A DNA stretch of 64,000 nt from an uncultured Sutterella sp. (GCA_900767875.1 CAAGAT010000003.1:12594-76593); one strand, 5' to 3'. Positions 42,003 to 51,071 are shown, counted from the stretch's first letter. The notes: generated by a model not told the origin, from the sequence alone. Program-made: numbers and translations.

Positions 42003-43277
42003 TTACCGGCGTCCCTCGCCGTGGCCCAGAACGATGTACTTGACGCTGGTCAGGCCTTCGAGACCCACGGGCCCTCGGGCGTGCAGTTTGCCGGTGCTGA
42101 TGCCGATTTCGGCCCCGAGGCCGTACTCAAAGCCGTCGGCAAAGCGCGTCGAGCAGTTGACCATCACGCTGCCCGAGTCGACCTCACGCAAAAAGCGCTC
42201 GGAATTGGCGAGGTTGTTCGTGATGATGGCGTCGGTGTGCTTGGACGAGTGCTTGTCGATGAAGGCGATGGCCTCATCGAGGCTTTCCACGACGGCAATG
42301 GAAATGACCGGCGCGTTGTATTCGGTGTCCCAGTCTTCGGGCGAGGCGCCCGTGCAGGGCAGGTCCTGCGCCCGCAGAATTGCCAGCGCCTTGTCGTCGC
42401 AGCGCATCTCGACGTTCTTGTCGGCAAAAACGCGGCCGATGCGCGGCAGGAAAGATTGCGCGACGGCCTCGTGCACCAGCAGCGTTTCGGTGGCGTTGCA
42501 CGGCGAATAGCGCTGCGTCTTGGCGTTGTCGGTCACCGACACGGCCATGTCAAGATCGGCGTCCCTGTCCACATAGGTGTGGCAGATGCCGTCGAGGTGA
42601 TGAATCATCGGCACGGTGGCTTCGGCGGCTAGGCGCGCGATCAGGCCCTTGCCGCCGCGCGGAATGATGACGTCGACATACTTGTTGGCGCGGATCATCT
42701 CGCCGACGAAGGCGCGGTCGGCCGTGGGCGCCACCTGAACGGCGCCCTCGGGAAGGCCCTCGGCCTGCAGGGCGCGCTTGACCAGATCGCCGAGCACGGC
42801 GTTGGTTTCAAAGGCTTCCGAGCCGCCGCGCAGCAGGCAGGCATTGCCCGACTTGATCGCCAGACAGGCCGCATCGACCGTCACGTTCGGGCGCGACTCG
42901 TAAATGATGCCGATCACGCCCAGCGGTACACGCATTTTTCCCACCAAAATCCCCGAGGGGCGGCGGCGCATGTCGGAGACTTCCCCGACCGGATCGGGCA
43001 GCTCGGCCGTCTGTCGGGCGCCTTCGGCCATCAGGGACAGAACCTTGTCCGTGACGCGCAGACGGTCGACGAAAGACTCCTTAAGACCGTTTTCACGGGC
43101 TCTGGCCAGGTCCTTTTCGTTGGCCGCGAAAATCGCCTCACGGTTTTGTTCGAGCAGGTCCGCGAGCGTGCGCAGCGCCGTGTTTTTGTCGGCCGTGGAG
43201 GCGGCGGCCATTTGACGGGAGGCCGCACGCGCCGTCTGACCGACGTCAGCCATCAGTTGGGCAAAGTCTGTGGACAT
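42003..43277 (-). CDS. proA: Gamma-glutamyl phosphate reductase
   Basis: ProA reduces gamma-glutamyl phosphate to glutamate semialdehyde for proline. 424 residues from the ATG at 43277: GVIGIIYESRPNVTVDAACL, KSGNACLLRGGSEA, the catalytic Cys in YSPCNATETLLVH, and AEIGISTGKLHARGPVGLEG at the end. It is third in lptE-holA-proA, a common beta-proteobacterial order; proB is not here. Confidence 0.96.
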   Translation of the reverse strand: MSTDFAQLMADVGQTARAASRQMAAASTADKNTALRTLADLLEQNREAIFAANEKDLARARENGLKESFVDRLRVTDKVLSLMAEGARQTAELPDPVGEVSDMRRRPSGILVGKMRVPLGVIGIIYESRPNVTVDAACLAIKSGNACLLRGGSEAFETNAVLGDLVKRALQAEGLPEGAVQVAPTADRAFVGEMIRANKYVDVIIPRGGKGLIARLAAEATVPMIHHLDGICHTYVDRDADLDMAVSVTDNAKTQRYSPCNATETLLVHEAVAQSFLPRIGRVFADKNVEMRCDDKALAILRAQDLPCTGASPEDWDTEYNAPVISIAVVESLDEAIAFIDKHSSKHTDAIITNNLANSERFLREVDSGSVMVNCSTRFADGFEYGLGAEIGISTGKLHARGPVGLEGLTSVKYIVLGHGEGRR

Positions 43278-43318
43278 GGAAAACCTACCAATAAGCAGCG
43301 GCGCCCGCAGGCGCCCGG

Positions 43319-43343
43319 AAAGCCGCCTTTGAGCGGGCGGCTT
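43319..43343 (-). terminator. Weak hairpin between holA and proA
   Basis: GCCGCC and GGCGGC arms with a GAAGCC/GGCTTT extension; on minus it is followed only by TTTCC, so readthrough into proA is likely. Confidence 0.45.
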
Positions 43344-43368
43344 CGGATCGTTTGTCGATTGTACGGCC

Positions 43369-44379
43369 TTAGGACGCGAGGAACACGGCCAGGGTGGCAA
43401 TTCCCACCCAGGGGTCGGTGTCGCGGTTGGGCACCACCAGGCCTTTGCTGATTTTGTCGATGTCGGCGCACAGCATCAGGGCGCTGGCCAGTTTGCGGGT
43501 ATTGAGGCGCGCGCCCGCCCGCGTGATGCGTGCGCTTCTGTCGCCCCAGACGCCGGCTTGGCGCAGGGCCGAATTGCGGTCGCTTCCCGCATCGATGGCG
43601 CTACGGTAGCGCAGCGTCATGCGGATTTCGTCGGTCACCATCCACATGAAGGAGGGGATGGTCTCGCCGGCCGCGTTGAGGTTTTCGACGATGCGCAGCG
43701 ACTTGGCCGGGTCACCGGAAAACATCGCCTGCAGCAGGTTTTCGACGTCAAATCGGGCGACATCGCGCACGGAGTCGACGACGGCCTCTTCGGAAATGAC
43801 GCTGTCGGCCGGGAAAAGGTACGCGAGTTTGAGCACTTCCTGCGAGGCGGCCAGCAGATTGCCCTCGCAGCGGTCGGCCAAAATCTTGAGGGCGGCCGGA
43901 TCGGCCTTGAGCCTGCGTTTGGCCAGACGCGCGGCAAACCAGGCGGGCAACTCGCGCGCCGTCACGGGGGCGCATTCGACCAGCTGCGCGGCGGCCGTCA
44001 GGGTCTTGTACCAGGCGGCTTTTTTCAGGGACCAGTCGTAGGGAATCGTCACCACGAGCGTGACGCCGTCCAGGGGCATGCCGGCCAGATCCGAGAGGGC
44101 CTGCGTTCCCTTGGGGCCGGGGCGGGGACTTGCGAGGCGCAGCTCGACGATTTTTTTGTCGCCGAACAGGCTCATGGCCATGCAGCTTTCGGGCAGTTTG
44201 CTCCAATCCCAGGTGGCCGAGGCGTTGAGCACCTCGCGCTCGGTGGCGCCTTCCTCACGAGCCTTGGCGCGCAGCAGGTCGGCCGCTTCAAGCATCAGAA
44301 GCGGCTCCTCGCCCGTGATCACCCACAGGGGCGGCAGGGGATTTCGCGCCAGAAAGGGCTCAAGGTCGACAAAGCGCAT
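43369..44379 (-). CDS. holA: DNA polymerase III subunit delta
   Basis: HolA opens the beta clamp in the clamp-loader complex. 336 residues with the family pattern: PLWVITGEEPLLMLEAADLLR at the start (a degenerate P-loop region), MSLFGDKKIVELRL, and C-terminal helical domain III (IVENLNAAGETIPSFMWMVTDE). It sits 20 bp after lptE. Confidence 0.92.
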   Translation of the reverse strand: MRFVDLEPFLARNPLPPLWVITGEEPLLMLEAADLLRAKAREEGATEREVLNASATWDWSKLPESCMAMSLFGDKKIVELRLASPRPGPKGTQALSDLAGMPLDGVTLVVTIPYDWSLKKAAWYKTLTAAAQLVECAPVTARELPAWFAARLAKRRLKADPAALKILADRCEGNLLAASQEVLKLAYLFPADSVISEEAVVDSVRDVARFDVENLLQAMFSGDPAKSLRIVENLNAAGETIPSFMWMVTDEIRMTLRYRSAIDAGSDRNSALRQAGVWGDRSARITRAGARLNTRKLASALMLCADIDKISKGLVVPNRDTDPWVGIATLAVFLAS

Positions 44380-44399
44380 GAGTGGAGCGACTGCTTGGG

Positions 44400-44927
44400 T
44401 TAGCGGGTGGTCGTGTCTTCGACGGGCTTGGGTTCGGAAGCCTTTTCGAGGCGGCGCACCATCTGCATGACGATGTCGCTCATCATCTCGTCGATCACGA
44501 GCGCTTCCTCACGGCCGCGGCTCAGATAGTCCTCGTCGTTGTAGGAGATTTCTCGCACGGCCGAGATGACGGTGTCGGGCAGGTACTGATCGCCGTTGGG
44601 GGCGGCCACGCGGAAGGTGACGTCGAGCTTGAGCTCGTACTCGCGCGCTTCGCCGCGGGTGTTGTAGGCCACCACGTTGCGCGTGCGGTTTTCGCCCACA
44701 ACGTACAGGATGGCCTGCGCCTGCGAGGCCGAGCCGACCAGACGCACGTCCGAGCCCGCCTTGATCTGACGGGCGAGCTGCGCGCCCAGGGGCGTGTTGA
44801 GGTTGTAGCTGATGTAAAGCGTTTCAAAGGGCAGCGTAAAGCGCCCGCGCAGGCGGAAACCGCAGCCCGAAAGGGCCAGGGCGGCGGCAGCGGCGATCAG
44901 CGTACGGCGACTGGTGTGGCGGAGCAT
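44400..44927 (-). CDS. lptE: LPS-assembly lipoprotein LptE
   Basis: A 175-residue outer membrane lipoprotein that plugs LptD in LPS insertion. From the ATG at 44927, a twin-Arg-rich short signal leads to the lipobox ALSGC, then GFRLRGRFTLPFETLYIS, the characteristic LptE start after the Cys. The holA-linked position supports it. leuS, which often precedes, is absent; hslO lies upstream instead. Confidence 0.9.
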   Translation of the reverse strand: MLRHTSRRTLIAAAAALALSGCGFRLRGRFTLPFETLYISYNLNTPLGAQLARQIKAGSDVRLVGSASQAQAILYVVGENRTRNVVAYNTRGEAREYELKLDVTFRVAAPNGDQYLPDTVISAVREISYNDEDYLSRGREEALVIDEMMSDIVMQMVRRLEKASEPKPVEDTTTR

Positions 44928-44948
44928 GGCAGTAGCAAAGAAGTTGGG

Positions 44949-44987
44949 AAAACGCAGGCCCCCCGGTTGGGCTTGGGCGGGCCTGCG
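44949..44987 (-). terminator. Terminator of hslO
   Basis: CGCAGGCC and GGCCTGCG arms, followed on minus by TTTTCCC, lie between hslO and lptE. Confidence 0.65.
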
Positions 44988-45018
44988 GACGGATCCATTA
45001 TAAGGAGCGGTGCCTGCC

Positions 45019-45969
45019 TCAGGCGCAGCCCTTGCTCGTGGCGGAAATGTCGGCCGAGGTGCGCGGGGCTTCCTGCGAGAAGATCGCGTCGACGTCCTTT
45101 TTCTCAAAAAGGTAGAGCGAGCCGCAGAATTCGCAGCGCACCTTGATCGTGCCCTGTTCGGCGATGATTTCGCGCGCTTGCTTTTCACCGATCGAGCGGA
45201 TCATCTGCGCGATGTTCGGGCGCGAGCAGCGGCACTCGAACTTGGGCGTGACGTTGGCCAGAGCCCCGGGATCGAGCTCCCAGAACAGGCGCCCGGACAG
45301 GTCGAGCGGATCGAGCGTGAGCAGCTCGTCAGCCGTGACGGTCTGCGCGTAGGTGAGCACTTCGTTAAAGCCCTCGTCGGCGCTCTCTTCGGTGGCGTTT
45401 TCATCGGCTTTGCCGCCTTGGGCGGGCAGACGCTGCACAATCAGGCCGGCGGCGTTTTTATCGTCGGCGGCCAGCCACAGACGCGTGTGCAGCTGCTCGG
45501 ACATCGTCATGAAGCCCTCGAGCGTTTCGGCCACCGTCTCGCCCGTGAGCGGCACCACGCCCTGGTAGGGCTCCTCGTTGGGACGGCGGTCGGCCAGATC
45601 GAGGATGGCCGCGCAGCGGCCCTTGCCCGTGGTGTTCACCAGGTCCTTGAAAGAGGCGTTTTCGGGCACCGCGACGCCCTCGCGCATCTGCACGGTGGCG
45701 CGCATCTTCATGCCGGTGCGCACTTCCACGAGCGCGAGCTTGACCGGACCGTCGCCGATGATCTGTAGCACCAGGGCGCCTTCAAACTTCAGGCCGGCGG
45801 CCATAAGGGCGGCGGCCGCGGCCAGTTCGCCGAGCATGGTCAGAACGGGCGCGGGCGCTTCCAAAGAAGCCTTCATCTGCTGCCAGGCCTGCGTCAAGCG
45901 CACGGCCTTGGCCTGCGTGTTTTGCTTGGAAAAAAGAAGTTTGACGAGAGAGTCTTTCGAATCGGTCAT
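45019..45969 (-). CDS. hslO: Hsp33 redox-regulated chaperone
   Basis: A 316-residue cytosolic holdase activated by oxidation. The C-terminal zinc switch is present: FECRCSR (C-x-C) and VRCEFCGS (C-x2-C), with the preceding linker and GVVPLTGETVAETLEGFM typical of Hsp33. The ATG at 45969 is chosen by family length. Monocistronic between two terminator-like regions. Confidence 0.93.
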   Translation of the reverse strand: MTDSKDSLVKLLFSKQNTQAKAVRLTQAWQQMKASLEAPAPVLTMLGELAAAAALMAAGLKFEGALVLQIIGDGPVKLALVEVRTGMKMRATVQMREGVAVPENASFKDLVNTTGKGRCAAILDLADRRPNEEPYQGVVPLTGETVAETLEGFMTMSEQLHTRLWLAADDKNAAGLIVQRLPAQGGKADENATEESADEGFNEVLTYAQTVTADELLTLDPLDLSGRLFWELDPGALANVTPKFECRCSRPNIAQMIRSIGEKQAREIIAEQGTIKVRCEFCGSLYLFEKKDVDAIFSQEAPRTSADISATSKGCA

Positions 45970-46045
45970 ATCGGTTGCCGCCGGCTCTGCGGTGAGCCGG
46001 CGTCCTGAAAAAATGCGGTAGTCAATGAGGGCAGGGGATGTTGGC

Positions 46046-46570
46046 TCAGTCCAGACGGCGCAGGCCTTTGGCAAAGCGTGCGGCTTGCTCGACGTAGTGA
46101 GCCGTGTTGCGGTGCGTCGTGTGGATTTCCTCTTCGGTCAAGTTTCGCACAAAGCGGGCGGGCGTGCCGACCACGAGGGTGCCGGCGGCCACGGTTTTGC
46201 CCGGGGCCACCAGGCTGCCCGCGCCCACCACGGCGTTTTCCTCGACGACGGCACCGTTGAGCACAATGGCGCCCATGCCCACGAGGGCGCCCTTTTTGAT
46301 CGTGCAGCCGTGCAAAATCGCGCCGTGCCCGATCGTGACGTTTTCCTCGATCACGCAGGGGTGGCCTTTTTCGGTGTGAATGACGGCGTTGTCCTGCACG
46401 TTGCTGCCCGCGCCCACGCGGATGGGCTCAAGGTCGCCGCGCAAAACGGCGCCCGGCCAGACGCTGGCGCCCTCTTCGAGCGTCACCATGCCGATCACCC
46501 GGCTGGAGTCGGCCGTCCAGGCCGAAAAAGAGACGGACGGCACATGGTTATCCAAAGCGAAACGCGCCAT
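46046..46570 (-). CDS. Gamma-carbonic-anhydrase-like hexapeptide protein
   Basis: A 174-residue left-handed beta-helix protein of the YrdA/PaaY type. The hexapeptide repeats contain the three metal-type His residues in NAVIHTEKGHPC and IGHGAILHGC; VWPGAVLRGDLEPIRVG is a conserved segment. Members are zinc proteins with weak or unproven carbonic anhydrase or thioesterase activity. It lies 76 bp upstream of hslO on the same strand. Confidence 0.88.
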   Translation of the reverse strand: MARFALDNHVPSVSFSAWTADSSRVIGMVTLEEGASVWPGAVLRGDLEPIRVGAGSNVQDNAVIHTEKGHPCVIEENVTIGHGAILHGCTIKKGALVGMGAIVLNGAVVEENAVVGAGSLVAPGKTVAAGTLVVGTPARFVRNLTEEEIHTTHRNTAHYVEQAARFAKGLRRLD

Positions 46571-46701
46571 AATCGTACGAATGAGGGAAGGTTGTTCGTT
46601 GCGAGAGTGCGATTGTACCGACAGGCGCCCAAGCCGAACCGCCCCGTATACAAACGGAAAAACAAGCCGAAACGCAAACACGGCACAACGAGGGAGTTTT
46701 T

Positions 46702-47547
46702 GTGGGAATGCTCGATCTGCATATGCACTCGACGGCCAGTGACGGGAGCCTGTCGCCCGACGCGCTGGTGCGCTTTTGCGTGCGCGAGTGCGGCGTTCGC
46801 ACGATGGCGCTCACCGACCACGACACGGTGGCCGGCATCGATCTGGCGCGCTGCACGGCGCAATCCGAAGGCATCTGCTTTGTGCCCGGGATCGAAGTCT
46901 CGACGATTTACGCGGGCAAAAACATTCATGTGGTGGGACTGGGCATCAACGAGCACGACGAAGAGTTGCTCGCGGTGACCACACGCATGTGCGCCGAGCG
47001 TGACCGTCGCGCCGTCAATCTGGCGCAGCGCTTTGCCGAGCTGGGCATTGAGGGCATGCTCGAGGAGGCCATGGCCTTTTCCGAGCGCGAAAGCAATCTG
47101 TCGCGTCTGCACTTTGCCAAGGCGCTTTTAAAGCGCGGCATCGTGAGCAACCAGCAGGAAGCCTTCGACAAGTACCTCGGCGAGGGTAAGCCCGCCTACG
47201 TGGCCGCCCCCTGGGGGTCGGTGGCCGACGCCGTCGCCCTCATTCACCGGGCGCGCGGCATCGCGGTGCTCGCGCACCCCGGGCGCTATCAATTCAAGGC
47301 CGACTGGCAGCTCGATGCGCTCGTCGAAGGCTTTGCCGAATGCGGCGGCGACGGCATTGAGGTCGTCAGCGGCTCCCAGAGTCCGGCCTTTACCGAAAAG
47401 GCCGTGCAGTTTGCCCGCAACTACGGCCTGGCGGTGAGCACCGGCAGCGACTTTCATAGTCTCTCGGGCACGCGCCCGCGCCCGGGGGGCCAGGGCGAAT
47501 TGCCCAAGGGGTTGACCACCGTGATGCGCATGCTCGGCATCGACTAG
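46702..47547 (+). CDS. PHP-domain phosphoesterase (YciV/RNase AM-like)
   Basis: A 281-residue PHP metalloenzyme. Metal-binding motifs LDLHMHSTASDGSLSPD, LTDHDTVAGID, AVLAHPGRY and GSDFHS match YciV, which hydrolyses 3',5'-nucleoside bisphosphates and matures 5' ends of rRNA. The start is GTG 46702 (GAGGGAG 5 bases upstream) or ATG 46708. It is divergent from the gamma-CA gene. Confidence 0.9.
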   Translation: MGMLDLHMHSTASDGSLSPDALVRFCVRECGVRTMALTDHDTVAGIDLARCTAQSEGICFVPGIEVSTIYAGKNIHVVGLGINEHDEELLAVTTRMCAERDRRAVNLAQRFAELGIEGMLEEAMAFSERESNLSRLHFAKALLKRGIVSNQQEAFDKYLGEGKPAYVAAPWGSVADAVALIHRARGIAVLAHPGRYQFKADWQLDALVEGFAECGGDGIEVVSGSQSPAFTEKAVQFARNYGLAVSTGSDFHSLSGTRPRPGGQGELPKGLTTVMRMLGID

Positions 47548-47570
47548 AGCCGAGCGGGCCGATTCAAACG

Positions 47571-47599
47571 AAAAAGAGAGGCGGGACCTCTCTTTTTTT
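47571..47599. terminator. Bidirectional terminator between the PHP gene and queF
   Basis: AAAAAGAGAGG and CCTCTCTTTTTTT form a stem-loop between convergent genes. Confidence 0.9.
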
Positions 47600-47648
47600 A
47601 AGACGTCGACGGTTGGGGCCATCGGCGCCGCGCTTTCGACTTTGCCCT

Positions 47649-48500
47649 TTACTGGCGCATCTCTCGGAGAATTTCCTCGGGCTCCGTGCGCTCGCTCGAG
47701 CGGAACGGATTGATGTCGATGCCCCCGCGACGGGTAAAGCACGCGTAGACCTCGAGCAACTTCGGGGCAAAGGCTTGGCGCAGATCGTGGAAGATCTGCT
47801 CGACGCACTGCTCGTGAAAGCCGCGGTGGCAGCGGTAGGAGACCAGGTACTTCAAAAGCGAGGCCGGATCGATGGGACGCCCTTCGTAGGTGATGAGCAC
47901 GCTGGCCAGATCGGGCTGGCCAGTGACCGGGCACAAGGAGCGGAACACGCTCGTGCTGTAGGTTTGGCGGATCGTGCAGTCGGTAACGGGCGCAAAGGCC
48001 AGAAGCGACGGATCGGTTTCGTAGACCGTCAGAGCCTCGCCGAGCGGCAGATCGGGGTTGTCGAGCGAAATGCCCGGCATCGGGCACACAAAGCCCGGGT
48101 ATTCGTGCACGGGGTAAAGACGCACGGTCACGGGGGCCCCTAAGCGCGAGGAAAGATCTTCCTGCATACGCCAGACCACGTCCTGTGCGCTTTGCATCGG
48201 TGTCATCGCAAAGGAGCCCGCGTAAAGCTTGAGGGACTTGGACTCGATGATCGAGTGCGAGGAGGCGGGCACAAGCAACTCGCCCACGGCCGTCTGCGGC
48301 ACTCCCTGCGGGCTGAGCCAAGATAGTTCATACAGGCGCCAGATGTCCGTTCCCTGAAAGTCATGGTCGCCGATGGCGTCTCGCCCGAGCGAGCGCGGGA
48401 TCGGCTGCAACAGATCCGGGTTGTAGCGGTCGCTGTAGGTCGTGTCCTTGCCGAGCATGGTGTTTTGCGGTTCGGGCATCAGAACGGGAGTGCTGGACAT
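47649..48500 (-). CDS. queF: NADPH-dependent 7-cyano-7-deazaguanine reductase, long form
   Basis: QueF reduces preQ0 to preQ1. 283 residues from the ATG at 48500, the length of the bimodular E. coli type. It has the ESKSLKLYAGSF substrate motif, and the nucleophile Cys in STSVFRSLCPVTGQPDLAS with the following Asp. A TATAAT -10 for this gene lies on minus at 48560-48565. It acts after QueC (29744-30463). Confidence 0.95.
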   Translation of the reverse strand: MSSTPVLMPEPQNTMLGKDTTYSDRYNPDLLQPIPRSLGRDAIGDHDFQGTDIWRLYELSWLSPQGVPQTAVGELLVPASSHSIIESKSLKLYAGSFAMTPMQSAQDVVWRMQEDLSSRLGAPVTVRLYPVHEYPGFVCPMPGISLDNPDLPLGEALTVYETDPSLLAFAPVTDCTIRQTYSTSVFRSLCPVTGQPDLASVLITYEGRPIDPASLLKYLVSYRCHRGFHEQCVEQIFHDLRQAFAPKLLEVYACFTRRGGIDINPFRSSERTEPEEILREMRQ

Positions 48501-48645
48501 GTGGGTTCTCGAAAAGCGGGCAAAGGGCGGGGCGGCGCACCGTGCGCCGAATCGGGACAAATTATACGGTCGGCCCGGCCGATGACCGTCGGATACGAAC
48601 GCAGGGGGCGGAAAAGAAAAAAATCCGTGGGCGGCCAAAAAAGAG
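48501..48645. promoter_or_regulatory. queF promoter region and left IS flank
   Basis: Contains the queF -10 (TATAAT on minus, 48560-48565) and, at 48637-48644, AAAAAAGA, which resembles the AAAAAAAAGA at the right end of the IS (50881-50890) and may be a target-site duplicate. Confidence 0.45.
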
Positions 48646-48668
48646 GCTCTTCTGGACTTTTGGGGAAA

Positions 48669-48763
48669 TTGGGGTTGCCCGTGCCACCAGACCTAGCCCG
48701 GAAACCAAGAGCGCGTTGGATCCTGTATCGTTGGAATAAAACCAACAACCTAACGATAGGAGC
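48669..48763. repeat. 95-bp insertion with stem-loop inside the IS left end
   Basis: It contains TATCGTT (48726-48732) and AACGATA (48752-48758) as stem arms, with inner TTGG/CCAA pairing. It has no counterpart at the right end of the element and no coding capacity. Confidence 0.5.
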
Positions 48764-48851
48764 CCGAAATTGTGCAATTCTAGTTACTCAATCCAAAACC
48801 CGCTCGGTTTTCTAGTCAGAAAAATCCAACAAAAACCAAATAAATTCAGGG

Positions 48852-48890
48852 ACTTGATGTCGATTTCTCGATGATATCAAGTTTCTTTTT
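48852..48890 (+). terminator. Terminator-like hairpin inside the IS, upstream of the transposase
   Basis: ACTTGAT..TCGA pairs with TCGA..ATATCAAGT, followed by TTCTTTTT. A -10-like TATAAT (48894-48899) lies just after it, so incoming transcripts would stop while the element's own promoter is spared. Confidence 0.65.
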
Positions 48891-48934
48891 ATCTATAATC
48901 TAGTTACGTTTATTAGTGGAACTAGAGAAAGTCA

Positions 48935-50792
48935 ATGAAGCAGATCACCCCTCCCGAATTGCCCAAGCTCATCGTCAATTCCTCCGGCAAGCACAAATAC
49001 GTCTTCACGTACAAGAACCGCTGGGATTCCGAAAAGCAGCGTGCCTGGCGCGGCAAGGGAGACTCCAAGTGCGTCGGCAAACTCCTGCCGGTGGAGGGCA
49101 AGCCCGAGTGCGGAGAAATTCTCTTCAACGACGAGTTCAAGGAGAAGTACTCCGAGCTCGAGGATCTGCGCGTGTTTCGCTACAAGGGCGGAAGACTCGA
49201 ATTCAAGCCGCTTGACGATGACGCGCACAGCGTGCATCACGCCCGCACGGAGCAAAGGCTGCACGCCGGCGCCACCTGGGTCCTCAACCAAATCGTGGGC
49301 GCCTCGCCGCTGGGCATGGCGCTCAAGGAGACGTTCGCCGACTACAAGGTGGCCCTGCGCCTTCTGTCTCTGGCCTACTACCACGTCGTCTGCAAGGATC
49401 GGGCGATGTGCAATTACGAGGAATTTGCCGAGTGCACGTGGCTGCCGTACGCGCGAGGCTGCAGCGGCTCGTCGGTCGGCCGACTGCTCAAGGGGATCCA
49501 AGCATAAGGTCAGCAAGTTCCTCACCAAGCTCAACGAGGCCTATGTCCGCGAGCAGGGCCAAAGCCTGTGCGAGCGCCGCTTTTGGGCGCTTGACTCAAC
49601 CTCCATCTCCTCGTATTCGGCAAACATCGACTCGGTCGAATACGGCCACAACAAGGACGAGGTGTGCGTTCCTCAGACCAACGTGCTGCTCATCGTCGAT
49701 CAGCAAAGCGGAACCCCCGTTTACTTTCGTAACTTCGACGGGAACGTGCCCGACACCTGCACGATCCGCAACACGCTCGCCGAGCTGGCCATGCTCAAGA
49801 TCGACACGAGCAACGTCGTGCTGGTAACCGACAAGGGTTACTGCTCAAGCGGGAACTGGGAGGACTTGATGCGCAACGGGGTGAGCTTCATCAGCAACGC
49901 GCGGCGCAATCTGAATGCGGCCATTACGCAGATCATTGAGGAGCATTACGCCGAGCTCATCGACTGGAACCACAGCATCGGTTTTATCAACCAAAACGCC
50001 GTGACGGTTCCGCTGCAATGGCGTTACGACGAGTTCCCGATCAAGGACAAGAAAAAGCAGAAGAACGCCGTCAAGACGCTCTACGTGCACCTTTACTACA
50101 GCAAGGTGATCAACGACGAGATGGCCGACAGGCTGAAGCTGCAGTTGCGCGCTGCCATCGAGCAGCATCGGCTCGATGAGGGCAAGCTCTCGGAGGCACA
50201 GAAAAAGCTTTTGAAGGATTACACGCAGGAAGCGGACGGCAAGCCGGTCATCAATATGAGCCGGATCGACAAAAAGCTGCGTTATGCCGGCGTGCGCGTG
50301 TTGGTGAGCGACGCCATCGCTGATCCGCTCGAATGCAGCGTGGCCTACGAGGAGCGCAACGAGGTCGAGTACGCCTTCAATACGCTCAAGTCCCGCTTGT
50401 CGTGCAACCGCACGGGCGTGCACTCGACCAGGGCGTGGGATGGGCGGCTCTTTTTGGAGGTGTTGGCCACGGCCATCAACAGCATGGTGCGCGCCCGTGT
50501 GCGGCTCTACAACGAGACGGCCGTCAAGAACAAATATCGTGTGCACTACGACAGCGACGGCAAGCTGCTCGCAAAGCTCAACAACGTGTACATGACGAAG
50601 TTCTCCGACGGCTGGATCTTTGACGAAGTGGTCGGCAAGAAGAAGGAGCTCTTCAAAATCCTCAACGTCCCGGTGCCCTCAGCCGAGCAGAGCTATGAGC
50701 GGGTGGAGCCGACGGCCGAAGCCGATGAAACGCCGAGCGATATCGAGGATTTGGCCATTGAGACCGCCGAGGATCCGTTGGAGGATCTTTAG
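48935..50792 (+). pseudogene. IS1634-like DDE transposase, frameshifted
   Basis: The first frame (48935-49507, 190 residues, MKQITPPELPKLIVNSSG) stops at TAA 49507. The second, shifted frame continues from about 49500 to 50792 (KHKVSKFLTKLNEAY onward). Joined, they give about 618 residues. DDE residues appear as FWALDSTSISSYS, VLVTDKGYCSSGNW and NEVEYAFNTLKSRL; YGHNKDEVCVPQTNVLL is an IS1634-type segment. The shift needs one base fewer and fits an extra G in the AAGGGGATCC run near 49490-49499. The C-terminal 40 residues are strongly acidic. Probably inactive unless a +1 shift occurs. Confidence 0.75.
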
Positions 50793-50880
50793 TCCGAAAA
50801 AGGGCTCCGGGAAAGAAGCCCTCAAGCTAGTGACGTAAAAACTTGCACAATTTCGGCTTTCCCCAAAAAGTCGGAAGAGC

Positions 50881-50914
50881 AAAAAAAAGACGCACAACCG
50901 AGAGGCTGTACGTC
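50881..50914 (-). terminator. Terminator of tRNA-Leu, abutting the IS
   Basis: On minus, GACGTACA and TGTGCGTC arms are followed by a T8 run (50881-50888). The IS right end touches this T-tract. Confidence 0.8.
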
Positions 50915-50964
50915 ATTTTTTCGACGCTTTCGGGAAGTTTCAACACTCTCCAAAAGTTAGAAAT

Positions 50965-51049
50965 TGGTGCCCAAGACTGGACTCGAACCAGCATGCCTTT
51001 CGGCGCTGCGACCTGAACACAGTGCGTCTACCAATTTCGCCACTTGGGC
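50965..51049 (-). tRNA. tRNA-Leu (anticodon CAG)
   Basis: An 85-nt class II tRNA with encoded CCA. Acceptor GCCCAAG pairs with CTTGGGC; the anticodon stem CTGTG/CGCAG holds loop TTCAGGT (anticodon at 51013-51015); a long variable arm (GCGCCGAAAGGC) and T-loop GGTTCGAGTCC are present. Confidence 0.96.
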
Positions 51050-51071
51050 ACTCAAATTTTCTGAGGAGCGA

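Larger units (their letters stand above)
48646..50880 (+). mobile_element. IS1634-like insertion sequence, about 2.2 kb, with interrupted left end
   Basis: Imperfect outer inverted repeats are at 48646-48668 (GCTCTTC..TTTTGGGGAAA) and 50858-50880 (reverse complement; about 4 mismatches in 23). An inner identical 14-mer, CCGAAATTGTGCAA, is at 48764-48777 and inverted at 50843-50856. On the right the two segments are nearly contiguous; on the left about 95 bp separate them. One long transposase gene is inside, read on plus. Flanks AAAAAAGA and AAAAAAAAGA suggest a duplicated A-tract target. Confidence 0.75.

Noticed and set aside
35747..42003. tRNA-Glu as integration site of a genomic island, with an att repeat of the tRNA 3' end downstream
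   Set aside because: No copy of the tRNA 3' end (GGTTCGAATCCCC type) was found near 41976-42003 and there is no integrase gene.
49480..49510. Programmed -1 frameshift in the IS1634-like transposase
   Set aside because: The frames are related by +1; no heptameric slippery sequence of the X XXY YYZ type brings them together.
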